Positions 25,994 to 37,900 of a DNA stretch of 64,000 nucleotides are shown piece by piece. Location of the stretch: assembly GCA_025345505.1 (NCBI GenBank), contig JANVCC010000030.1, forward strand, positions 3,770,123-3,834,122, written 5' to 3'. The stretch's first letter is position 1, and every line of letters starts with the position of its first letter. Below the pieces are notes generated by a model, which was not told the origin of the DNA, did no database searches, and saw nothing but the letters and a program-made list of their open reading frames with translations. Origin of the DNA: Todiramphus chloris collaris. Lineage: Eukaryota > Chordata > Aves > Coraciiformes > Alcedinidae. Both the position numbers and the translations under genes were made by a program.

Positions 25994-26689
25994 AGCTATT
26001 TTACTGGATTACATGTCTGCTTTTTTGACTCTTGCACTAGAGAGACTAGAATACAAAGTTTAAGGACCCCTAGGGCCTGGCTCTGGATGTGTGGCACCCT
26101 TGCCTTATGTTTTTGGTCAAATTAAGTATTTCCTGGTTTATTTTGCTTATTTGTCAAAAGAAGATAGTGATGCTTAGCCATCTAACAGCAGTGCTAACAT
26201 TGCTAAAGCACTTAATGTAACAGAAGTGGAACTAACATAGAAGACTGCTGTTCAACCCCTCCACTTCCATTTTGCTATGAAGACACGCAGAAACAATAAA
26301 ACTCCCTGGACACATTTTTTTAGTTGATGCAACATAGAAAGTTGCTCTTAAACCTGAAATATATCACTAGTTTAATTTAGCGAGAATTTCCAATTTTAAC
26401 TACAGCTCCACTTGAATTGCTCAAGCAGGGGTAAAAATGAAAAGATTAAAAATAAAAAGAGTCCAAAATTAACAGCAAAGGCACAAAGCCAGATTGCTGA
26501 AGTTGGACTTCAGCACTGGCAGGGACCGTCACTGGCAGGGACCAGCCCTCGCTCTCGGCTCTCTGCCTGGCTTTTAAATCCCTTTACGGAGGGCTGATGA
26601 TGGAGGCAGAGCCAGCTTTTACAGTGGCAGTCCAGCTGGGGATCAACACTGTAAAAACAAGCCCGTAAAACTCCAAATCAAACCACGCT

Positions 26690-27150
26690 CACAATGAAAA
26701 CATCAAGGAGCAGCCGCGGCAGAAGGCATCCTTCTGGTCGGCGGCTGCCTGCCTCCCGCCGCGCCGCATCGCGCCGCTGACGTCATTTCTTCCCCTGCTG
26801 TAGGAGCTGTAATGAAATTTGGTATCTCGTGTCTCTTCTTGCAAGCCCGCCTCATCATCGCCAAGCTAGTAATTAAAAGAAAAAGAGGAGGGGGAGCGGG
26901 GAAGGCAGGCTGCCGTGCTTCTTCCCCTTTCTCTAGTCTTTCGTCTGGTATTGCAGTGGGTTTGCTGCCAGGAGATGCCTCTTGCATCATCTTGAGCCAC
27001 CTCTCACATCCCCTTGAGCCTCTGGGGCTCCCTTTCCCCGGGGGCGTGCAGCCCCTACGTGAAGCAGGGAGGGGGTCTGAGGGCTGTTGCTCCTGCACGG
27101 TGGTACTCTTTCTGAGGTCCGCAGCAGGCACCACGCCGGGGTTTGATGGG
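26690..27150. promoter_or_regulatory. GC-rich patch with perfect CRE in SLC7A14 intron 1
   Basis: A local island of CG dinucleotides, densest at 26714-26785, interrupts AT-rich intronic DNA. At 26778-26785 it contains the palindromic cAMP response element TGACGTCA. It ends where a CR1 copy begins. It could be an alternative promoter or an intronic enhancer; no exon with clear coding potential or a convincing donor was identified in it. Confidence 0.5.
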
Positions 27151-27152
27151 AA

Positions 27153-27630
27153 CCTGTTGGAGTGGGTCTGGAGGAGGCCATAAAAGTGATCAGAGGGCAG
27201 GAACAGCTTGCCTATGAAGAAAGGCTGAGGGTGTTGGTGGGGTTCAACCTGCAGAAGGCTCCAGGGAGACCTTATTGCAGACTTTTCATACTTAAAGAGG
27301 CTTGTCAGAAAGATAGGGACAGTCTTTTTATCAGGGCCTGTTGCTTCGGGACAAAGGTGATGTTAAACTAAAAAAGGAAATTTAGGAGAAGGATTTTTTT
27401 TAGAGGGGAGATCTGGGCTAGATACAAGGAAGACATTTTCTACAATGAAGGTGATGAGACCCTGGCCCAGGCTGCCCAGAGAGGTGGTTGATGCCCCGTA
27501 CCTGCAAACATGCCAGGTGAGGTTGGCCAGGGATCTGAGCAACCTGCTCTAGCTGCAGATGTCCTTGCTCACTGCATGGGGTTGGTCTAGATGCCCTTTC
27601 CAACCCAGACAAGCCTATGATTCTATGATT
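27153..27630 (+). mobile_element. CR1 LINE fragment with intact 3' end
   Basis: The sequence runs in sense orientation: GTTGGAGTGGGTCTGGAGGA, CCTATGAAGAAAGGCTGAGG, GGCCCAGGCTGCCCAGAGAG, and it ends CCTATGATTCTATGATT. The 3' octamer repeat typical of CR1 is present. The reading frame is degraded and only the 3'-most part of the element remains. Confidence 0.95.
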
Positions 27631-30600
27631 TCTGGGGCACTTCTCCCCTGGGAACAGAGGAAGGGACTTCCCCAATAAAAACCTCTAGAGTAAACTTGAT
27701 GCTACTGTCCTGCATGCTGGGGCCAGGACCATGTCAGCCCAGCTGCTGCTGGGACATCAGCAAGCTTTTCTCTGTAATAATTACCTGTGTAAGCCATGAA
27801 AACCAGAAGAAACCCAACCTTTTCCTCTTAATGAGTGCCCCTGCCTGGCTTCCAATCAATACATCAACAAGAAGACTGTTTTTTCATTTATCACCAACTG
27901 CTTCTTGTTGTGTTCCCAGCATTTTTTCATGGAGGTCTTTGCTTAAGGATACCCCTACAGACTCCTGGATGGAGGGGAGTCCTTAGCAGAAAAATCAAGT
28001 AAGCCATCCCAAAGCCCAGACGAGCTATGGTGATGCTGGAGCTGTGGGGGTGATGGGGAAGGGCGATGCTGGGGACACTGAGCTGCACCTCACTGGCTCC
28101 GGGCAGCCAGCAGAGAGGAGCTTTACAGCGGGGACATTCAGCACCGACCCAGACACTGAGGAATATCCATGCCTGTAAATACCTAGGCGTCTCCTTCTGC
28201 CTTGATTGCTGTTTTAGTTAATTTACCCTAATGAAGGAGAGTGTTTGGGTACAAACAGCGGTTGCTAACAAGCACGCGGCGGCAGCAAGCGCCAGCCGAC
28301 GAGATGGCAGCCGGGGAAAAGCGACCCAGGCTGCCTGGTGATGGAGAGCTGCACAGCTCCAACACCCAGATGCAACTCCCTGTGTCGGGCTTGCCCCCTC
28401 TGAGCTGCACCTCCCTCCACCTGCTTGGGTTTATAATGAGGAAAGCAGATTAAAAAAAAACAAAAAAAACAAAACCCACAAGTAAAAGCTCTCCTCCTGT
28501 CTGCATGCTCCTAGCCAGCCAGGGTTAGTGGAGCAGAGCAGGAACAAGCTGTCTCTGCCCCATGTAGATGGTTGCCATCCATGAATGATTTTTTTATGGT
28601 TGAAATGGAGTGAAAGGATGTTTTCCAAGCTACAGAGCAGCAATATGCTGATCTCACATAAACATCTGGAATAGTTTCGAATGGTTGCTTTAATTGAATA
28701 CAGCAACAATTATAGGGTTATTTCATTTCAGAAGTTTTGCAGGAGGCTTTTTTTTGTTGTTGTTGTTTTTTCCCTTGGTGGCTTTAGGATGGGCCATATG
28801 AACTGCCGGGCTACACTGGGCTGCTGTGCCGGAGGACCCAGTCCCAGCCCAGCCCCAGGCACCTGGAACAGCTCAGCAGCCTAAGTCTGGGCACATCACA
28901 GATCCACCAGCCAGTTCCTGCTCTAAATTTAAACCATTAAAAAATTTAAGGTTTTTAAAATTATTTTAACAGTTTAAAATTATTCCCAGACAAGGCTGCT
29001 GTGTCTTCCCTTGAGGTTCTTTGCAGTGCTGGTGAGGAAGTAATTTCTGTACCCTGCTGTGCCTTGAAAGTGAACCGGGCTGTCTGAATCAGTCATGCTC
29101 AACTCCTTTCAGCTGGAGGGACACACTAATTTTTCCAGTATGGATGTGGATGCCTCCATCAAGAATTGAGCATGTGCCACCCTTCCCAAGCCCTTCATCA
29201 GCCACCCTCAGACACTGCAGACAAGATGATGAAGTATTGCTGATCTCAAACCGTATCAGTCCCAACACCCTTAAGGCCCAGGACAGGTTTTCCCACGCCA
29301 AAGTACAAAGCTGGTAATGGGATCAAGGACCAGCCCACAGCCTCAGCACCTCCATCCCATGCCATCCTACCTCTTCGAGTGGTCCAGCAGACACTTCAGT
29401 ATCTATTATTTTCACCTTGTCACAGGTTTTTGGCATGAGTAAACCAAGGATGGGTTCACTTGGGAAAGATATTTTCCTACAGTACAAAATATGTGAGGGA
29501 ACTGCACAGAAATAAGAACTGGGTTGTAACAGTTCAAAAACCAAACAGACACTTCTGCCCAGCTTCTGGACCAGTTTATGTCAGTTTGGTGCATAGCAAT
29601 ACAAGCCATTCAAACTCAGCTAGGAGCAACTATAAAGTCCAAGGAAAATAATTAATGAAAGGGCGGGATGTGGTTGCATGAAGTACAGCAAGACCTCTTT
29701 GCCAGCCCATGCTTCAGAGCTGCTGCGCTTTGGATAAAAGGAGGATGAATTTTAGGTGGCGATCACTTTGCTTAGAGGAGTTATTATCCCTGTGGCTGAA
29801 ACACATCCCTGGCAAAGCAGAGTCACCCTGAAGGTGCCAGCACATGGGCACACTGCTTCATCCCAGCTGGCACAGACCCACTGAGCTCTGGCTTAGTGCC
29901 CCCTTCCAACACAAACCTTCATTAAAACCAGAAAGTAAACCAGTAAACCTGAGATGCAGACCATACCAGAAACCAACTGACTCCTTGAGCAACCCAAAAG
30001 CCAAACCCAGCTTTTCTTTTCAACCCAAAGATGGACATTTGCTCAGAAGCAGTAACAATTTTTCCTTATTATTATTCTAGTGAGAACATCCAGCCTTTCA
30101 GCTTGTGGTTGCTCGAGGTAAAAAACCAGCACAATTTGAACTGTGATCAACCAAAACATGAAATGAATGCTCTGTTTTATTTAATAAACTCCAGCAACAT
30201 GAGGCTGCCTGGTAGACACAATGTAATTTGTTTTGGATATAAAGATGGAAAAATAATTTTTGTCTTCAAGGCAATTAAGGAAAAAAAAATAATTATGTAT
30301 TAACAGGAAAGAAGCTGCCAGGCTAAAATTCATATTTAATAATCTATTTTTTTCTGCTGTCTTATATTTGCATGCAGAGATTGTCAATTCTTGTTATTTT
30401 GCTCAAAGTCAAGAAGTCATCACGTGTCACTAGGAAGTCATTGCTGCTGGTATTAGGAGCTCTCCCAAGAATGTTGCAGTTTGCTGGTAAACAAGCAGAA
30501 TGGGAGGGAGTGGGAAAGGCGGTTGCTGAATGGTTCTTGAAAATATGACCCAAGATGAAAAAGCACAGAGAAGAACAAAACAAGATAATTTTCATGCATC

Positions 30601-30744
30601 TTAAGACAATCTAATGATTTGGAATCATAAGACAATTTTAAGACAGCTTTAAGATTTCTGCTGAGCTACGATCCCAACTCACCTTAACTATGCAGAAGCA
30701 GGACCCCAAAGTTTGTTGCAGTTACTCCAGAAAAACAATATCTC

Positions 30745-30776
30745 TTAATAATAATAAATAAAAATAATAATAATAA
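30745..30776 (+). repeat. (TAA)n microsatellite
   Basis: An imperfect AATAATAATAA tract sits within SLC7A14 intron 1, about 800 bases before exon 2. It is a slippage-type simple repeat. Confidence 0.85.
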
Positions 30777-31593
30777 AGCATTCCTAAAAGAGTTTTTAAA
30801 TAACAACAGTGAAGCAATGAATTCAATGAAGAAACTACAGAAAGGACTTTTCTAAATGACTCGATTCACTGGGACCTGACTAAGCAGCACCCTTGAAAAC
30901 TTTCTCCCTCAGGATTCCCCAGAACAACAATAGCACAGAAAAAGAAAAAAAAACCCAGACATTATAGCCAGAAAGTTGGAAAAGTCCTAGTAAGAGGCCA
31001 GCTTGTGATGATCAAGCCCCACCTCAAGGCACAGCCCAACATAGGCAGGCAGCAGCTGCATGTAGGAGCAAAGCTACTGTCCCAGACTCTTTTTTTGCAG
31101 CACAGGCAGAGCACAGTGATGTCCCACAGAAGGTCCCTGCATGGTCTGGCATGGTGATGGTGGGCTGACATGTGTTGCCAGCAGGAGCATCCCTACTGCC
31201 AGAACACGGTCCACTGCTGCCAAGCTTGGAGTTGGGCTTGGTCTCCACGAGGACCCAGCATGCCAGTAGCAATTAAGCCACATAATGGGCACTCAGAGAG
31301 CATCAGGTTCCTTCCCACTGCTTGTGGGGCTGTATTAATAATGGGCTAAAACCACGCAGACAAACATATAGAGACACAGAGCATCTCTGTTGTACAAAAT
31401 AATTGGGATGGAGAAAGGTCACTCTGGAGCAGCAGCATTGGCAAAAGCAGAGCTCCCCTTGGCCCCCAAAGCTCTCACAGTGCTGAAGCACAGCCAGGAA
31501 ACAGCTCCAGAGCCCCTTTTGGTTCCTCCATGTGGAGCACATCCCTCTTTTCTTCACTATTTCAGTTAAAAACTGCGTTCCTCTCTCTTGCAG

Positions 31594-31993
31594 CCAGGCC
31601 GCCAGCGCAGGAGGGAGATGCAGCTGCAGCCCTGAGAAGGTGCTGCTGAAACCATCTGTGATCCACCTCCACCAAGCCCAGCACTAGCCATGAGCGGCTT
31701 CTTCTCACGCCTGGACCCACGGCGGGTGCCATGGGGGGCAGCGGGCCACGCTCTGCGCACCCGTGTCCTGCGCACCAAGCCCGTGGAGTCGATGCTGGAA
31801 GGCACGGGGGCTGCTGCCACCCAGGGTTCCAGGCTGGCCAAGGTTCTCACCACCCTTGACCTTATCTCCCTTGGCGTAGGCAGCTGCGTGGGCACCGGTA
31901 TGTATGTGGTGTCCGGCCTGGTGGCCAAGGAGATGGCGGGACCCGGAGTCATCGTTTCCTTCATTATTGCCGCCGTTGCCTCCATCTTGTCAG
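31594..31993 (+). CDS. SLC7A14: SLC7A14 exon 2 (5' UTR end plus residues 1-101, first base of codon 102)
   Basis: The exon is bounded by CTCTCTTGCAG before 31594 and CAG|GTGAGTC after 31993. The first 96 bases are 5' UTR, and the start codon is ATG 31690-31692 in the context CTAGCCATGAG (purine at -3). Residues about 54-80 form the first membrane segment, with the small-residue motif GSCVGTG at 64-70 that in APC-fold transporters contacts substrate at the break in TM1. TM2 starts near residue 86. An in-frame short uORF precedes the start (31618-31635). The exon ends after one base of a Gly codon. Confidence 0.95.
31618..31635 (+). promoter_or_regulatory. Short uORF in SLC7A14 5' UTR
   Basis: ATG at 31618 opens a five-codon frame (MQLQP) closed by TGA at 31633-31635, 54 bases before the main start. 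It has G at -3 and C at +4. It is the only ATG between the exon 2 acceptor and the main start, so it could dampen translation or permit reinitiation. Confidence 0.7.
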
Positions 31994-34900
31994 GTGAGTC
32001 ATGTGGGTGAGATTTTGAGTAACATGCCACCTCCTGCATCCTCTGGCTCCATTAATGGGTGGACACCTGCCAGCACCCACGTTCAGCAGCATAAGCTACG
32101 AGGAGGTAGCAACTTCCCCATAGACTGAAAAACACAGTTTCTCATTGCCCACATACCAGAACAAACATTGCACAGGGAGCCAGCAGCAAAACCATAATGA
32201 CCCCAATGAGCTGCTGATGTCTTACTCAAGGCTGGAGCCTGTGGTCAATGTATTTTGAAACATTTGAGAGTTTTGCAGCACATGTCCCAGACGGAGAGCA
32301 TGTCCAAGCCACAGCACTGGAGCAAGAGCACAGTGTGGCTTGTGGAAAACCCTGTTTCAAAAGGAAGGCTGTCGGTGGCTTGGGTAGCACCAGAGCAGCC
32401 TTCTTTTGTTGTGGACATTGTCAACAGTTAAAAAAAAATCCTCAATTAGTTTTGGGGTTGATTTTATTGGTTTCTATTCATGCAGGAATTTCCAAGCAAA
32501 AACCCCAAAAAACAAATGCGTGGAGAGAGGGGAATTATGTATTTTAGTGGAAAGTTGGTGAAATCCATCTCCTCTGTAGGAACCTAGCTGAGCATATGGC
32601 TCAAGCTGCGGTTTCCACATGAAGCCAGTACTGCTGGCATTTGTCCTTTCCAGATCACTGCTAAAATGATGATGTGATGTTCCTGCTCTCCTTTCTCAGA
32701 GGACGTTGCATGCTGTGTCTGTCTGGTACCCAGCTTTTATCCTCAGGTTGGGTAAGGAGACTTAAGCAAGTGGCAAAGGGCTTTGACAGAAAAGAGGAAC
32801 ACTAAACACAGCAAAATGACCTGGCTCAGCTTTTCAAGTCTTTGGATTTTTGTAGGAGGAGGTAGAAGCACATCATGCACTTTCCCTGGAGGCTGCAGTG
32901 CTGCTTCATGGAGATCCCATCAAAGTCTGTGCAGGTTTGAAGCCCCCACAACCCCCCAGCCCAGAGGCACAACCCTGGCACAGCACAGGGAGGAGTGTCA
33001 TGCTCTCCACAAAGCCATGCCAGGGAAAGAGCCCAGCGATGCTGGCTGGGGACCACCATACTGACAGTCCTGCCTCCCTGCTCCCCAGTTGGACCCCAGT
33101 GACAAGGCAGATTAGCTCTCGTTCAGCCCAGAACAAAAGCTGAGAGCATGCAGTGAGATCTGATGCTCATTTGAGATCTCAACAAACGAGCCAAACTGCC
33201 CATTTTCTAACCTAGGCAGTAGATAGCATCAGTGTTTTATCCTTTCCCAGTCCTCTCTCTCCTCTGACAGAGTTTCACTGGCCGCGATGCAAACCAAGAG
33301 CAAACGAAGCTTGGGTGGGTCTCATCTAACAAAAACACACTGTCCTCCAAAAGGGGCTTTTTCACCCCAGACGCAAGCCCTGCCCCGCAGCAGGGAGCTC
33401 CTCCTGCCTTCGCCCACAGGAGCCCACACCGCTTCCCGCTCAGCTTTCATCTCCCCTTGCTTTTGCAGCCCTGGGAAAGTGTGTTCGGCAGTGTTTTGCT
33501 AGTCTCCTTGGCCGCTTCCTCACTTCGTGGTTGACGCTGCTGTTTGTTTGTAACAGCAGCACGTTCTTTGGCAAGTAACGGAGCAAGGGCACGGGAGCTG
33601 GGCGGGGTAGCGCGGGGGATGTGATTTCAGCTCTCGCATCACGGTCACTCCTGGTGTACAGGGCACTGAGCGCAGGCAAGTGCGCACGCGCAGATGTTAA
33701 GGAGTTTCTCACCAGTTTAGGGCAGATGGGACCACTAAATCACCTGCTTTCCTTTGATGTATTCAAGATCACAGGGTCAGATCCTGCTGCCTGCACGGTG
33801 AACCCAAGAGCTAAAAACAGCCCCTTCCAGAAAGCCATTTGGCTCCCCTGGGAGACAGCCAGGGGGAAGCTCCACCAGGCAGGTCCTGCTGGTGGGAAAC
33901 CCCTCTGCACCGGTTAGCCTGGTTTCAGACAAGCATTTTTCTAATTTCGTCTGCCTGACAAATTCCACTGTCTTTTGTTATCTCACTGGAAGGCCTTTTA
34001 TTCACCTCTCAAACAGAAGCACCTGCTCAACTTTGTTCCACAAAACTTCCAGTGCAAGGGACACCACAGACTCTCTCCATCAGCTGCAGCCTCCAGGATT
34101 CCCCCCTCTCACTTGTTGTTGAGCCCTGGAACAGGCTGCCCAGGGCAGTGAGGGAGTCCCCATCCCTGGAGGGATTTAAAAGTTGTCTAGATGTGGTGCT
34201 GAGGGAGATGGTTTAATGGAGGACTTCGCAGTTCTGGGTTGATGGTTGGATTTGATGATCTTAAAGATCTTTTCCAGCCAAAACAATTCTGCGGTTCTAT
34301 GGTTACTGGTGTGGGATAGTTTTCTCTGGCACACAACCCCCCAGGCTTTGGTGTCAGTCTGTGCAAGGAAAGAAGAGACTCTCCCTCCCACAGGAGCAGC
34401 TCTGCAACCCTAGCAATCCTTAAGAGGAATTTCAAGCACTGAGCTTTGGACCACATTGCCATGCTCTTACCTGGTACCCATCGGTGAGCAGGCTCAGCAA
34501 CATCCAAGGTGTACGACAGAGTATGGGAGAGCAGAGCATGTGCTTCAGGTGCTGCCTGTCTGCAGGACAGGGGCTGGGTTGAGGGGCTCCAGCTGCAGAT
34601 GATCATGAGATGCTTAGGTGGTGCTGGAGAGATAGGAGTCCTATTTCTAAAGAAGCTTTCTTTACGGAGCTGCTTTACGGAGCGATCATGAAACACAATG
34701 GACAGGCTCAGTGGCTTGCTGAAAATAGCATTTTGCTGTATACCTGCCTCGATAAATTGCCTGCTCTTGGTTAATGAAGGATTGTCCCTCTGAATTTCTT
34801 TCATGGGAGCATGAATTAATTGGTGTTACCTCCAATGCTGCTGAAAGGGCCCTCCCCAAAGGGTTATTTCACCTGAAACATCACTCCCGTTGTGCCAGTG

Positions 34901-37900
34901 CCCCATGGGATGTCTCATTGTCTCTGTGTGGCCTCGTGCCAGGCAGCATCAGGAAGATCAGCATCCACACAATGGCCTCCACCCCCCAGCATACCAACAG
35001 CAAGGCAGAAGCCAAAAGGGTGTACTTTTGCCATTGTTTGTGCTGCCCAGCAGCTGTTACAACGCTGGGGTTTGAAGTTCGAAGCCAGCAGGGACTTCAT
35101 GGTCCCATCAAGGCAATGCTCACCAGCAGAAGTCCCCACTATGCAAGTCAGGGTGCCCAGCATGACCTCAAGGCACCACTAACACAAAAACAGCTAACCT
35201 GGATTCATGTGCTGTATGGAAAGCTGATAGCTGCCTCACCTCCTGCCCCCAGACAAGATAAACCAGAGGATGGACAGGTCGATTAAATCTGAAAAATGGG
35301 GGTTTATAGATGGGATCTTGGAAGGAACAATGTCATGGACCATACTGCTCCGCTGTGTTTATGTCAATAACGTCTATAACTGTATAATTACACCAGTGTA
35401 ATGACTGTCACACCAATTACACAGTGTAGCTGACATGCAAGGGAAAGAAACTGTCTTCTGTAAAAAGACTGCTCTTCCAAACAACCACTGTGTTGGTTTG
35501 TTTTCTGCAGAAACTCGCAATCACTCTTGATTGGAGGGGAGGAAATAGATCTGCCTCCAAATTCAAACAGTCATGGCAGGGAGAGTGTGCCCAGGCTCTG
35601 CCCACAGCCCCGCAGCTGGGCAGGCTGCACGGGCACACTGGCAGAGCTACCAGGGGACAAGGTGCCAAATAGCTGGGGCTGCTGAGGAGTAGCTTGGGCA
35701 GTTCTATTATTATTATTATTATTATACACTACTGATACAGCACAGAGAGTGAGATAAAGTCTGCACCCTAATAAACTGTTACAAAATCTGCACCCTAATA
35801 AATGGCAATATTTTCTTCCTTTTTAAGCAGAGGGGGAAGTGTTGTGAACCCTGTTTCTGATGGAGGGCCTGCATCACTGCAAAGCAAAGGGATTGAAGTG
35901 GTCAGGAATGGATGGCAGACCTTGCACCTCATGTTCCCCAGACTGGACACTGCATGCTATGATAAAAAGTAGTTTATTTTCTTAACAATAGCTGATAGCT
36001 AATGCAGATATCCACAACACATTGCTGTACTCAATACATGATGAAAGATTACTCTTCTATTTTGGGATCCTAGTAGAATAATTGAAAACTCAAACATTTT
36101 ATACATATTAATATCTTTGCTTTGCCATTATTGTTGTATATCAATGCCAATCCTCTCTAAGCCTTATCTTGTCATTGGCTTAAAGTAAAGCTGCCTCCAA
36201 GAAAGATTATATGATTTTTAAGGCCATCACAGAGAGAAACGAGATACTTGTCCCCATCAGACCACCTGTTTCATAAATCATTCAGGCTTGTAGCTATCGG
36301 TGAATGTCTTACCTTTACCCAGCACATGCATTTTTCATCAGCTTTGAATAATGACTCTCTGTAGGGCTGGGTGATGGGGATGTCTTGCTGCTCCTGCCGT
36401 TGGGCCTGCTTTATGGAAATTGAGGTTTGAAGGGTCCCGTTGCAAAGCACTGCCACCAAGTTAAACAGTGAATGGAATATAAGAATCCTCCAACACCGAG
36501 AAAAGAAGCACCACCAAATTCAGCTTAGGGATTCAATAATTCTGTGTTTGTACTGTGCAAAGGCTGCACTTACAGTAAAAGCAGCAACTTCATAACATTT
36601 TTATAAATTATTCATTCTTCTGTACTGAACTGATTGAGAATTTGAAGCAATTATTATCTTCTAAATAGAGAATAAGAGTTGATAATGAACTCGCTAATTA
36701 CTTCGTGTTTACACAAGGATAATAGCAACCCTAACCCATTAACACATATAAATTGAACTGGGGTTTTCGGGGCAGGGGCTTAATCCATGTTAAACATGCA
36801 GGATGCAGTGCACCCTTCCAGCACTTGTTCTGACTAGTATTTGGGGAATTTATGACTAAGTCCATCCATTCCTTTTATGTAAAACCTAAAGGTTGTTTTA
36901 AGACAACAATGTGTCAGGGACAGGTTTTTACTGAAAAGTGTCCTGACATAGTAAGTACACAAAGATTTTGGAAAGTATTGAAGTCCACTGGAATCTCTCC
37001 CAAACAGCTCCAGTTAAATACTCTTTTTGCTTTTCTCCCTCTGCCAGGTTCAGAATTGCAACTATTCTTCAAAATGAGACTTATGATCTTAAAGGTCTTT
37101 TCCAACTGAAATGCTTCTATGGTTCTATGCTTCCCAAGTGTTAAAATAACTTACATTCTCTGTGTAACGTGGCTTCAAACTCCTCTTGCATGGGTGTGAA
37201 TGAGAGCAGGGAAGATCAGGACAGTGCTTGTGCCTGGATCTGCATAGCAGTAACACAAGATAGGATGGAGATTGCGGTCGGCAAAGGGAGAGGTGTAGCC
37301 TTTTGTGAGCCCACCTGTGCCACCTTCTGAGCTGAGGCTGTTCCCTGATCCCATGGAAGGGCTCTAACCATCTCTGACATCCTTGTGCCCCACAGTGCTT
37401 TGAAGAAACCCAGATGCTGTCTTCTGGTAGATCTCACTGTAACCACATTTTCCTGGCAAACCTCAGGGCTATGATGGTTTCTGCAGCAAAAAGCACTGGG
37501 AGCTTGTCAGAATATTGATACCACAAATAAAATATTTGATAAAAACCCAGGAAAAAATGGGAAAAATCATATTATAGTGTCACTGCTGAATGGGGAAGAA
37601 GTATCTATCACCATCAAAGCTACTGCAGGGAAACAGGGCTCCAAGGACACCACCAGTGCTGCCCAGTTCTGCTCCCTGTGCATGAATTCCCCCCCAGCTT
37701 TGGTTTGGTTTGGTTTTTTTTTGGGGGGTGGCTGCAGTTAGCCATCCCAGAGGGCCCACTTCAGAGGCATGTACCTGTGAGAGAACTCTTCTACAACAGG
37801 CCATAAAGGTTGAACTATCAATCCTCAAAGAAAAAAGAATCCATCACAAACTTGATTTTGATGGGAAAATGGTCTGCCAAGCGACTGGGAGGGAGAGTCT

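Larger units (their letters stand above)
17345..31593 (+). other. SLC7A14: SLC7A14 intron 1
   Basis: The intron is 14.2 kb long (400 bases of it an assembly gap), opening GTGAGTG and closing CTCTCTCTTGCAG. It contains the REST site, a (GAAA)n tract with the gap, two CR1 copies, a GC-rich CRE-bearing patch at 26690-27150 and a (TAA)n tract. No further exon could be supported. Small open frames in it are not splice-bounded in a convincing way. Confidence 0.7.

Noticed and set aside
34774-35286. A 170-codon plus-strand open frame in intron 2
   Set aside because: Unremarkable composition, no family resemblance, no splice-bounded structure and competing frames on both strands. Taken as chance.
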